From the NCBI GenBank assembly GCA_910583845.1, contig CAJUAB010000013.1, forward strand, positions 70,740-134,739: a DNA stretch of 64,000 nucleotides, written 5' to 3'. Below the pieces are notes generated by a model. It was not told the DNA's origin, made no database searches, and was given only the letters and a program-made list of their open reading frames with translations. Made by a program: the position numbers and the translations under genes. Source of the DNA: an uncultured Acetatifactor sp. (GTDB lineage: Bacteria > Bacillota > Clostridia > Lachnospirales > Lachnospiraceae). This document shows, in pieces, positions 16,483 to 23,852 of the stretch. Numbering within the stretch: the first letter of the stretch is position 1; each line of letters opens with the position of its first letter.

Positions 16483-18857
16483 TAATTCGTAAAATAAGTA
16501 TGGAGAATTTTAGAGGATTTCGCAATAAAGAAATTAAATTTTATGATAAGTCGGTTGTACTTCTTTCGGCTGCGAATGGAATTGGTAAGACGACAATTGT
16601 CGATGCAATTGAGTGGTGTCTGACTGGCAATATTGGAAGATTAAAAACTGCTTTTGATACTAGAAGCACCAATGATGCTGATCGCAAGATGAACACCGAT
16701 GGTATCCTAAAGAACCGGGATGCTGGAGTGAAAATGAAGGTCAGGGTAGTTCTCTGGTTATTTGATGGAGAAAAAGAGACAATTCTTTGCAGAGAGCAGA
16801 CAAAGGACGAGTTAAATCCAGAGTCATCTAAGGTTGCAATCGATGAAAATGAAGAAATGGCGAAAGCATTTATCCGGGAATATGTGGGAGATAGTTTCTA
16901 TAATTTTCATTTTTGCGATATTCAGAAGTCATTTAATGTCCAAAGCAAAAAGAGAAAAGACTTAAATGATTTCTTCGGCGAGTTTATCACAAATTATGAT
17001 AGGCAGAAACAGATTGCGGAGAATCTGGATCTTTTTGCTGAGGATGTAGATCGCTATATGGAGGACAAGGCGAAACAGAAGGTATCGCAGGAGGTGATTG
17101 GGGAGATTGAAAAGCAGTTGGAGAAAGCTCGTGAGGATGCAAAGCAGGTTCCGTACCCTTTGACTGTTTTTTATCCGGGTGAGAAGACGGAGATTGCAGT
17201 TCTCAAAAAAGAGGAGTTAACTGCGCAGAAAGCGGAAGTAGAAAATTGTGGTTACCAGATAGCGAAAGAAGGAATCAATAAACTTGTAGAAAATGAGGAT
17301 TTGAAGAACCAGCAGTCTGTTATCAAAAAAATTGTTTCTTACTGGGAAACGAAGGAAGATCATATTCGACGTGCAGTGAAAGCTGAATTATTCAAGAATA
17401 CAGATGCAATTACAAATTTAGAATCGAAGCTTGGAAAATTGAAGAGCTTGTCTCTTTCGAGGAATACGATTTTCCAGGAGGGGGAATTGGTGATTGCTTT
17501 AGAAATTGGTGGCTTTACGCAGTCTGAATTTGATGTGGATAAGAAGGAAATTAAAGAGAAAGAGAAAAAGGCGAAGGGGCTTTCTGACGAGATTGAGTTA
17601 CTTTCTAAAAATAATAAGATGCTACAGCTGTTATCTTCTCTTTCCGCGAATAAACAAGTGGTGATTGAACATAGAGATGCCGCTTTAAAAAGGAATGGTG
17701 TTGCCCGATGTCCCATTTGCGGTTCGGAGTCGTTTTCTACCATGGAGGAAAATTTAATCCTTAAGGAAGCTGATGAGTATATCAGGCAGAACGGGGAAAC
17801 TGTCAAGGCAAAAGAAGCAGAAAAAACCTTGTTACAAACGGAGATTGAAAAGCTTTATCAGAAGCTCATTAATCACACAAAAACAGTAGTGGAAAAAGAA
17901 ACGGAAAACCTAGAGAATAAGATTAGTGACTTAAAAACTTTGAAGGATGAGATACAGCCGTATTTTGAAGAGGTAAAAAAATTACAGAAAATCCATAAAG
18001 AAATCAATATAGAAGAATTTACCGCGAAAGAGGTGCAGAACTTACTGGCTGCTGTAGAGAAGGGACTTTTAGAGGAATCCAAAGAGCAGGAAATAAAAGA
18101 GTCTTATCAGCAGATTTTGACGGTTTTGGGTTACAAGTTCGAAAATGAGTCGGTGCAACAGACATTTGCAAAGGTGAAAAATCTTATTACCAAACCTTAT
18201 GACATTTCGGATTTCTCTTATGATTTATTTGTGTCAAAGCTCAATGCGATAGATAGTGTTCTTGCAAATCAGATTTTATCTGACCTGAACCAGAATCTGG
18301 AGAAGGAGAAGAAGAAGAATCAGAAACTTGATGCAGAGATAGAAGAGCTTCAAAAGCTGAAAGATATTGCATCTCAAAGAGCAAAAGATATCAAAGCAAT
18401 TATAGAGAAACTTTCTAAGGACGAGTATGAAAAAGTAGGTCCAGCTCTAAGCAAGTTCTATAATAAGCTGATAAGACTAAATTTTGATGATGGAATTAAA
18501 ATCATCCAGGAAAATGAGGGAATCTCATTAGTCGATGATAAAGGTAAGAATATTGTTAATGTTTTAAGTAATGGTCAGATTAATGTCTTTATGTTGGCGC
18601 ATTTTTTTGCGGGTATCAATGCAAGAAATGACCGCGAAAAGATGAAGGTATTTTTTATTGATGATCTAACAGCATGTATGGATGATGTAAATATGCTTGC
18701 GTTCATGGATTTACTTAAGTATCAAATGACATCAAAAGCAACCATGGAGCAGTTATTTTTTGTTACCTGTGATGATCGTATTCATAATCTGCTGAAGTAT
18801 AAGTTAAAAGGGCGCGGGATTGAACTGTGTGAACTTTTAGAAAAAGATTTGGCATAG
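16479..18857 (+). CDS. SMC/RecN-like ABC ATPase of the Lamassu/ABC-3C operon (LmuB-like)
   Basis: A 792-residue SMC-type ATPase. Walker A is AANGIGKT at residues 31-38, followed by IVDAIEWCLTGN as in RecF/Rad50 relatives. Long coiled coils flank a half zinc hook, C411-P-I-C414. The ABC signature is degenerate (LSNGQ, 696-700), and Walker B is VFFIDD with Asp728-Asp729 followed by LTACMDD. Two such subunits would join at the hook. The start overlaps the preceding stop by four bases (ATGA), so the operon is coupled. By analogy with LmuB/DdmC it would sense DNA ends or foreign DNA and license the nuclease. Confidence 0.8.
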   Translation: MIIRKISMENFRGFRNKEIKFYDKSVVLLSAANGIGKTTIVDAIEWCLTGNIGRLKTAFDTRSTNDADRKMNTDGILKNRDAGVKMKVRVVLWLFDGEKETILCREQTKDELNPESSKVAIDENEEMAKAFIREYVGDSFYNFHFCDIQKSFNVQSKKRKDLNDFFGEFITNYDRQKQIAENLDLFAEDVDRYMEDKAKQKVSQEVIGEIEKQLEKAREDAKQVPYPLTVFYPGEKTEIAVLKKEELTAQKAEVENCGYQIAKEGINKLVENEDLKNQQSVIKKIVSYWETKEDHIRRAVKAELFKNTDAITNLESKLGKLKSLSLSRNTIFQEGELVIALEIGGFTQSEFDVDKKEIKEKEKKAKGLSDEIELLSKNNKMLQLLSSLSANKQVVIEHRDAALKRNGVARCPICGSESFSTMEENLILKEADEYIRQNGETVKAKEAEKTLLQTEIEKLYQKLINHTKTVVEKETENLENKISDLKTLKDEIQPYFEEVKKLQKIHKEINIEEFTAKEVQNLLAAVEKGLLEESKEQEIKESYQQILTVLGYKFENESVQQTFAKVKNLITKPYDISDFSYDLFVSKLNAIDSVLANQILSDLNQNLEKEKKKNQKLDAEIEELQKLKDIASQRAKDIKAIIEKLSKDEYEKVGPALSKFYNKLIRLNFDDGIKIIQENEGISLVDDKGKNIVNVLSNGQINVFMLAHFFAGINARNDREKMKVFFIDDLTACMDDVNMLAFMDLLKYQMTSKATMEQLFFVTCDDRIHNLLKYKLKGRGIELCELLEKDLA

Positions 18858-18898
18858 CATTCTGGTGATATGTCAAGAACTTTTAGAAAAAGATTTAG
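18831..18898 (+). repeat. 20-bp direct repeat at the ATPase gene end
   Basis: GAACTTTTAGAAAAAGATTT occurs at the end of the ATPase gene (from 18832) and again about 48 bases on (18879-18898). In the second place the same peptide ELLEKDL is readable in a short in-frame extension upstream of the next gene. It looks like a junction duplication. Confidence 0.6.
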
Positions 18899-18927
18899 AT
18901 TTCAAAATAGCTTTTAGAGGAGCAAGT

Positions 18928-20436
18928 ATGAAAGAATTATTCGAACTGGCAAAATTTGATTCCTACAAAGAAGATAACCGCAGGGAAGTTAAAAGAGCAG
19001 AAGGTGGACTTCCCAATAGCCTATGGGATACCTATTCTGCTTTTGCCAACTGCTATGGCGGCGTTATTATTCTTGGGGTAAAAGAGGATAAATCAGGCAA
19101 TTGGCATACAACCGGGTTGAAAAATGCGGCAAAATTGAAGAAAGATTTCTGGGATATGATTAACAACCGTAAAAAGGTAAGCATCAATCTTTTGAAAGAC
19201 GATGATGTGGAAACTTTCTCAGTGGCTGGTACAGATGACGTGATTATGGTCATCTGGGTGCCGGGCGCAAAACGGGAGCAAAAGCCAGTATACATTAATG
19301 ATGATTTGTTTGGAGGGACATTTCGCAGAAATTGGGAGGGGGATTACCATTGTACCAGATTGCAGGTAAAAACAATGCTGCGGGATCAGGCAGAGGAAAC
19401 CATGGATATGGAAGTTCTTGAGGAGGCTGAAATTGAAGATTTGAATCAGGAGTCTATCCGCGGTTATCGCAACAGCCATAAATCCTTTAAACCGGGACAT
19501 CCGTTTGAGCGGCTGGATGACAAGGAATATCTCAGAGTGATCGGAGCAGCGGGTTTTTCGAAAGACGATAAAAAGCTTCATCCTACGGCTGCCGGAATGC
19601 TTATGTTTGGAAATGAATATGACATTGTGAGATATTTCCCGGACTATTTTTTGGATTACAGGGAAAATCCAGATACGGTAATCAGATGGACGGACAGGCT
19701 TCAGTCTTCGTCCGGCGAATGGTCGGGAAATGTATTTGACTTTTATTTTCGTGTATACAATAAGGTTACACGAGATATTAAAGTGCCATTTCGGATGGAG
19801 GGCGGTTTTCGGGTCGATGATACGCCGGTTCACAGGGCGCTGAGGGAAGCGTTGGCGAATTGCATCATCAATACGGACTTTTATGGGAAATATGGCGTTC
19901 TTATCATCAAAGAGGAAAAAAAAATTGTATTTGAGAATCCTGGCTATATCAGACTCGGTAAAGAGCAGATGCGCAGAGGAGGAAAATCTGACCCGAGAAA
20001 TAAGAGTCTGATGAAAATGTTTAATCTGATAGATATCGGTGAACATGCGGGAAGCGGAGTGCCTAATATTTTTAACGTATGGGAAGACGAAGGGTGGGAA
20101 GAGCCTGACATAAAGGAAGATTTTGATCCGGACAGGACATCGCTGACTTTAAAATTCATAAAAAAACAAGTGATAAAAGCAAGCGATAAAAAACAAGCGA
20201 TAAAAGCAAGCGATAAAAAACAAGCGATAAAAACAAGGAATAATCAAGAAAAAATCAGATTGTATTTGCAGGGGAATGAAATAGCAAAAACCAGAGATAT
20301 TGCAGAGTTGCTGGGGTTGAGCATGGCGAGGACGAGAGAAATACTCTCTGTGATGGATGATGTGGAAGCGATAGGAAGAAATAAGACAAGGATATACCGC
20401 TTGAGAAAGGAATTTCCTAAAATTCATGGGTCCTAA
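18928..20436 (+). CDS. AlbA_2 (Schlafen-like) / HATPase / wHTH protein
   Basis: A 502-residue protein of the COG2865 type. The N-terminal AlbA_2 domain has YKEDNRREVKRAEGGLP, SLWDTYSAFANCYGGVIILGV and later DDLFGGTFRRN. A divergent GHKL-like HATPase_c_4 segment starts near residue 304 (ALREALANCIINTDFYG) and continues to GSGVPNIF. Residues 412-438 are three 9-residue repeats (KKQAIKASD), and the end is a winged helix (DIAELLGLSMARTREIL). ATG 18928 has GAGGAGCAAG; an in-frame extension to 18865 is less likely. Such proteins are often called transcriptional regulators or RecG-like; some relatives are immune effectors. It is 70 bases after the ATPase gene and may be part of the system or a neighbour. 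Confidence 0.7.
   Translation: MKELFELAKFDSYKEDNRREVKRAEGGLPNSLWDTYSAFANCYGGVIILGVKEDKSGNWHTTGLKNAAKLKKDFWDMINNRKKVSINLLKDDDVETFSVAGTDDVIMVIWVPGAKREQKPVYINDDLFGGTFRRNWEGDYHCTRLQVKTMLRDQAEETMDMEVLEEAEIEDLNQESIRGYRNSHKSFKPGHPFERLDDKEYLRVIGAAGFSKDDKKLHPTAAGMLMFGNEYDIVRYFPDYFLDYRENPDTVIRWTDRLQSSSGEWSGNVFDFYFRVYNKVTRDIKVPFRMEGGFRVDDTPVHRALREALANCIINTDFYGKYGVLIIKEEKKIVFENPGYIRLGKEQMRRGGKSDPRNKSLMKMFNLIDIGEHAGSGVPNIFNVWEDEGWEEPDIKEDFDPDRTSLTLKFIKKQVIKASDKKQAIKASDKKQAIKTRNNQEKIRLYLQGNEIAKTRDIAELLGLSMARTREILSVMDDVEAIGRNKTRIYRLRKEFPKIHGS
20161..20241 (+). repeat. Three 27-bp tandem repeats in the AlbA_2 gene
   Basis: Units at 20161-20187, 20188-20214 and 20215-20241 encode KKQVIKASD, KKQAIKASD and KKQAIKTRN. 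They sit between the ATPase-like part and the winged helix, as a basic linker whose length can change by slippage without a frameshift. Confidence 0.85.
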
Positions 20437-20539
20437 CAACTTGGCACAAGCAGAAGGCCAGGTCTTCGGCATGGGCTGTAAAATCTTTACCATCGCCGGG
20501 CCGGTGATCCTGTATGGGATATTTACCAGTTGGGCGTGA
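20426..20539 (+). pseudogene. spoVAC 3'-end fragment beyond the island
   Basis: Reading from an ATG within the end of the preceding gene gives MGPNNLAQA and then the spoVAC-like EGQVFGMGCKIFTIAGP and VILYGIFTSWA before a stop, 37 residues in all. Only the tail of SpoVAC is present, in its native frame, ending early. It matches 13975-14056 closely and is best seen as the displaced or duplicated end of spoVAC. Confidence 0.8.
20453..20534 (+). repeat. 82-bp direct repeat, right copy
   Basis: Right-hand partner of 13975-14056, 76 of 82 bases identical by my alignment. It marks the right edge of the island. Confidence 0.85.
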
Positions 20540-20673
20540 GTCCGAAAGCTATGGACGCGTATGCAAAACTGGATGATGAGGAAAAAAGCCGGGTGGTGGA
20601 GGCGGCAAGGAATGTTACCACCAAATCAGAAATGCGTCAGATTGTGGAAGGGCTGGAGCAGCATTTCTGCTGA
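20482..20673 (+). pseudogene. Remnant of an unrecognised gene
   Basis: A frame without its own start runs through the second half of the spoVAC fragment and on to TGA 20671-20673. It reads DPVWDIYQLGVSPKAMDAYA, then KLDDEEKSRVVEAARNVTTK and SEMRQIVEGLEQHFC. The charged helical C-terminal 45 residues look like real protein (a GTG at 20536 or ATG at 20551 could start a small product), while the part upstream lies on the spoVAC tail. It is either a 40-45 aa gene or the end of a gene cut by the island junction. Function unknown. Confidence 0.45.
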
Positions 20674-20685
20674 TGCTGTTGTGGA

Positions 20686-20724
20686 TGCCCCGGGGATACT
20701 TGCTTTGCAGGTATCCCCGGGGCA
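20686..20724. repeat. 14-bp perfect hairpin
   Basis: TGCCCCGGGGATAC (20686-20699) pairs exactly with 20711-20724 around an 11-base loop. No T run follows, so a classic terminator is unlikely. A second small hairpin (CCACC...GGTGG) follows within 50 bases. The 20674-20901 stretch holds no other feature. Confidence 0.6.
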
Positions 20725-20901
20725 ATGCATGCCACCAGCTAAGCCGGTGGTCTTGACTTCTACCGCCGGTTGAATCCGTATGACAGATTCAGTCGCCCGG
20801 TTATTGAGCCTGGAGGAGGAGGATGGTATGATGGTCACAGGTATAAAATATGCAGGTGCAATACCATGGACCCGGTCTGTGGAATGCGGAAAGAGGAGAA
20901 A

Positions 20902-22152
20902 ATGTTAGACAGCATGAAAATGGGGAGTTTTATAGCGGCAAAGCGCAAAAATCTCGGCCTGACCCAGCAGCAGCTGGCGGATCAGCTGAATGTCAGCTTT
21001 CAGGCTGTGTCCAAGTGGGAGAACGGCACGGCCTGTCCCAATGTGGAGATTTTATATGATCTGGGAATCGCCCTGGGAGTGACGGTTGACGAGATTCTGT
21101 CCGGCAATGAAAAAGTGGAGGAGGGCCTGTCCTACAGCAAGGCGGGGGTGGATATCTCCTATACGGACGCGATGAAAGACGAGATGGCAGAATATCTGCT
21201 TTCCCGTGACGCCAGGGTGTTAAACGGCCTGGGGCCTTTTGCGTCCCTGTATGACATCCGTTTTCCGGAGATCAGAAATCCCGTGCTGGTCCTGAAATCG
21301 GAAGAGCCGGGCTCCAAGCAGAAGCTGGCTATGGAGTACGGCTACACGGAATCCATCTGCCATGACATGATCAATCATCTGGTCAACGATATAGCGGTTA
21401 TGGGAGCCAGGCCGCTGGCAGTGCTGGATACCATAGTCTGTGGGAACGCGGAGAAGGATACCATCAAGTCTCTGGTCAGGGGCGTCTCCCGGGCATGCGC
21501 GGAAAATGAGTGCTCCCTTGTGGGAGGGGAGACGTCCATACAGCCCTCGGTGATTGCCCCGGGGGTATATGTTCTGACCTCCAGCATCGCCGGGATTGTG
21601 GACAGAGGCAGGGTGGTGGACGGTTCCGCGATCCGGGAGGGGGACAGGGTGCTGGCCGTCGCGTCCAACGGACTGCATACCAACGGGTATTCCCTGGTCA
21701 GGCTGCTGATGGAAAAAATGCCCGCCATCAAGCTGGACAAGGTGGAGGGCATCACTTTTATCGAGCAGATCATGAAACCTCATACACCCTATTACAGAGC
21801 TGTAAAGGAGCTGTTCGGAAGAGAGGGGCTGCACGGCATGGCGCATATCACCGGAGGCGGAATCGCCGGCAATCTGTGCCGTGTCATACCGGAGGGGCTC
21901 TGCGCGCAGATTGACCGGGAACGCATCCGCATCCTGCCGATCTTTCGATATATCAAGGCCCAGGGCAAGGTCAGCGATGAGGAGATGCTGCGGACCTTCA
22001 ATATGGGCGTGGGCTTCATACTGGTGGTTTCCCCGGATGAAAAGGAAGAGATCATGACGGCTGTGTCAGAACACTATGCCTGCTATGAGATCGGCAGCGT
22101 CAGGAAAGGATGCGGAAGAGTGGAGCTGACCGGCCGCCTGCGCTGGCTTTAA
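20902..22152 (+). CDS. XRE helix-turn-helix fused to PurM-like (AIR synthase-related) domain
   Basis: A 416-residue fusion. Residues ~5-68 are an XRE DNA-binding domain (FIAAKRKNLGLTQQQLADQL, SFQAVSKWENGTACPN, TVDEILSG). Residues ~78-416 are a PurM-type ATP-binding fold: YSKAGVDISYTDAM, KQKLAMEYG, NDIAVMGARPLAVLDT, the SLVGGET motif, EGDRVLAVASNGLHTNGYSL and HITGGGIAGNL. PurM makes aminoimidazole ribotide in purine synthesis; here the domain may be enzymatic or a sensor. AGAGGAGAA precedes ATG 20902. No purine gene is nearby. The layout suggests a regulator that senses a purine intermediate or ATP, but that is inference. Confidence 0.8.
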   Translation: MLDSMKMGSFIAAKRKNLGLTQQQLADQLNVSFQAVSKWENGTACPNVEILYDLGIALGVTVDEILSGNEKVEEGLSYSKAGVDISYTDAMKDEMAEYLLSRDARVLNGLGPFASLYDIRFPEIRNPVLVLKSEEPGSKQKLAMEYGYTESICHDMINHLVNDIAVMGARPLAVLDTIVCGNAEKDTIKSLVRGVSRACAENECSLVGGETSIQPSVIAPGVYVLTSSIAGIVDRGRVVDGSAIREGDRVLAVASNGLHTNGYSLVRLLMEKMPAIKLDKVEGITFIEQIMKPHTPYYRAVKELFGREGLHGMAHITGGGIAGNLCRVIPEGLCAQIDRERIRILPIFRYIKAQGKVSDEEMLRTFNMGVGFILVVSPDEKEEIMTAVSEHYACYEIGSVRKGCGRVELTGRLRWL

Positions 22153-22165
22153 GAAAAGAGCAGGG

Positions 22166-22192
22166 CCGGAGGGTGTTTCAGACACGCTCCGG
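22166..22192 (+). repeat. CAGACACGCTCCGG hairpin
   Basis: CCGGAG (22166-22171) pairs with CTCCGG (22187-22192), and GTGT with ACAC inside, around a short loop. The right arm matches the ends of the element at 12217-12326 and the hairpin at 48608-48639. It may act as a weak terminator after the XRE-PurM gene, but no T run follows. Confidence 0.5.
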
Positions 22193-22364
22193 AATACGGT
22201 AAGCCGCATTTCGGTGAAAAGGGGTTGTCAGGGATTGGCCTTTTGTGATAGCATAGAGAAAACAGGGGCGGATGGTACATATTCTAAGATCTGTCTGCGC
22301 AATATCGCAGACGTGCAGAAGCCCTGGCTCACCAGATGTTGGTTGTGGCGGAAAAGAGGTAGGT

Positions 22365-23852
22365 ATGAAGAGGAAAGTGTTGACAGTATTGCTTTGCTGT
22401 GTGCTGACCACGGCGGCCCTGGCAGGGTGCGGAGACAACGGAGCGGTTGATCCGGCAGCAGCGCAGCAATCGGAGCAGTCTTCCCAGGGGAGGGAAGACG
22501 GTGGGGAGCAGGAAAGCGCCGGGCAGCAGGAGAACGCCGGAGGACAGGAAAGCACCGGGGAGCAGGAGAACGCCGGAGGACAGGAAAGCGCCGGGCAGCA
22601 GGAGAACGCCGGAGGACAGGAAAGCACCGGGGAGCAGGAGAACGCCGGAGGACAGGAAAGCGCCGGGGAGCAGGAGAACGCCGGAGGACAGGAAAGCACC
22701 GGGGAGCAGGAAAACGCCGGAGGACAGGAAAGCGCCGGGCAGCAGGATAATTCCGCGGCACCGGAGGGCGTGGGAGCGGACGAGGAGACGAAGGAGGTTG
22801 AAAACGCTGTGCCGGATATGGAGATTACTATGCAGGACGTTTCTCCCATGGACATGGTAAAGGAGATGAAGATCGGCTGGAACCTGGGAAACACACTGGA
22901 TTCTATCAGCAGCAGCATCGGCGTGAATGCGGAGATGGCCTGGGGAAACCCCAAAACCACCCAGGAGATGATCGATTCCATTATTGACCAGGGCTTTAAC
23001 GTGATCCGTATTCCTGTGTCCTGGGGCGGCCAGATGGGAGGCGCACCGTCATACAATGTCCTGCCGGCCTGGATGGACAGGGTCCAGGAGGTGGTGGACT
23101 ATGCCTACAGCCGGGGGGTGTACGTGATTGTCAATATTCATCATGAGGAATGGCATTTCCCCTCCGAGGAGAACAAGGACGCGGCGGCAGAACAGCTGGC
23201 CGCTCTGTGGACTGCCATTGCCACGCGTTTCAGGGATTATGATGAGCATCTGATCTTTGAGGGAATGAATGAACCCCGGAAAAAGGGAACCAGCGTGGAG
23301 TGGAATGGCGGCGACAAGGAAGGCCGCGATGTGGTCAACTATCTGGACCAGGTATTTGTGGACACAGTGAGGGCCACCGGCGGCAACAATACCATCCGCA
23401 ACCTCATGGTGCCGGGATATGCGGCCTCCTCCAGCGATGTGGCTCTGAAGGGGATTGTGCTGCCCGAGGATGAGCATCTGATTGTGTCGGTACATGCCTA
23501 TACCCCCTATGATTTCGCGCTGAATACGGCGGGTCGCTCCACATGGGACAATGATACCAAAGACATCGACCACCTGATGAAGATACTGAACGAGCTGTTT
23601 CTGGAAAAGGGTGTGCCGGTGATTATCGGAGAATTCGGCGCTATAAACAAGGACAACGAGCAGGAACGTGCCCAGTGGGCCGAGTACTATGTGAGCAAGG
23701 CCGCCGAGTATGGCATTCCCTGTATCTGGTGGGACAATGGCGCTTTCGAGGGAGAAGGGGAGAACTTTGGCCTGTTGAACCGCAGGGAGCTGACTTACCC
23801 TTACCCGGATCTGCTGAAAGCGCTCATTGAGAGCGCTGGCACCGGGGAATAG
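22365..23852 (+). CDS. GH5 endoglucanase (cellulase) lipoprotein with repeat linker
   Basis: A 495-residue surface enzyme. The N-terminus is a lipoprotein signal (MKRKVLTVLLCCVLTTAALA, then GCG lipobox). A Gln/Glu/Gly-rich linker of seven 12-residue repeats follows (residues ~47-130), and then a GH5 domain from about residue 160 (EMKIGWNLGNTLDS, GFNVIRIPVSWGG, VIVNIHHEEW). The acid/base is Glu303 in GMNEP and the nucleophile is Glu423 in IIGEFGAI. It should cleave beta-1,4-glucans or related glycans at the cell surface. ATG 22365 follows AGAGGTAGG. Its 3' end overlaps the convergent DUF368 gene by 29 bases. Confidence 0.9.
   Translation: MKRKVLTVLLCCVLTTAALAGCGDNGAVDPAAAQQSEQSSQGREDGGEQESAGQQENAGGQESTGEQENAGGQESAGQQENAGGQESTGEQENAGGQESAGEQENAGGQESTGEQENAGGQESAGQQDNSAAPEGVGADEETKEVENAVPDMEITMQDVSPMDMVKEMKIGWNLGNTLDSISSSIGVNAEMAWGNPKTTQEMIDSIIDQGFNVIRIPVSWGGQMGGAPSYNVLPAWMDRVQEVVDYAYSRGVYVIVNIHHEEWHFPSEENKDAAAEQLAALWTAIATRFRDYDEHLIFEGMNEPRKKGTSVEWNGGDKEGRDVVNYLDQVFVDTVRATGGNNTIRNLMVPGYAASSSDVALKGIVLPEDEHLIVSVHAYTPYDFALNTAGRSTWDNDTKDIDHLMKILNELFLEKGVPVIIGEFGAINKDNEQERAQWAEYYVSKAAEYGIPCIWWDNGAFEGEGENFGLLNRRELTYPYPDLLKALIESAGTGE
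22503..22754 (+). repeat. Seven 36-bp tandem repeats in the GH5 linker
   Basis: 252 bases encode seven units of the form GGQESAGQQENA/GGQESTGEQENA. Units alternate A/T and Q/E, which suggests growth by doubling of a 72-base pair of units. All the frames shown by the repeat stay open, which creates false ORFs on both strands. Confidence 0.9.

Larger units (their letters stand above)
14104..20452. other. A+T-rich accessory island splitting the spoVA locus
   Basis: Between the two spoVAC tails the base composition becomes visibly A+T-rich, with AAA/GAA/AAT-heavy codons unlike the G+C-rich neighbours. The island carries four same-strand genes: nuclease, middle protein, SMC-like ATPase and AlbA_2/ATPase/wHTH protein. 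No integrase, transposase, tRNA or phage gene is visible, so the island cannot move by itself as seen. The composition and boundaries indicate horizontal gain. Confidence 0.75.

Noticed and set aside
14104..20452. Island as a phage or integrative conjugative element.
   Set aside because: No integrase, transposase, capsid, relaxase or excisionase gene is visible in the stretch.
20755..20800. GGTTGAATCC resembling a tRNA T-arm.
   Set aside because: No matching acceptor, D or anticodon arms at proper distances.
20866..20889. Peptide MDPVCGM just before the XRE-PurM start, like the core of a YHS heavy-metal domain.
   Set aside because: Only seven residues match, no YHS domain follows, and the AGAGGAGAA site favours the later ATG. 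Likely chance.
22503..22754. Tandem repeats considered as a CRISPR array.
   Set aside because: There are no unique spacers, and the repeats are contiguous and coding.
22228..23056. Long open frames on both strands over the GH5 linker (Pro/Arg- or Cys/Ser-rich products).
   Set aside because: They are mirror frames of the 36-bp repeat array inside a clear GH5 gene.
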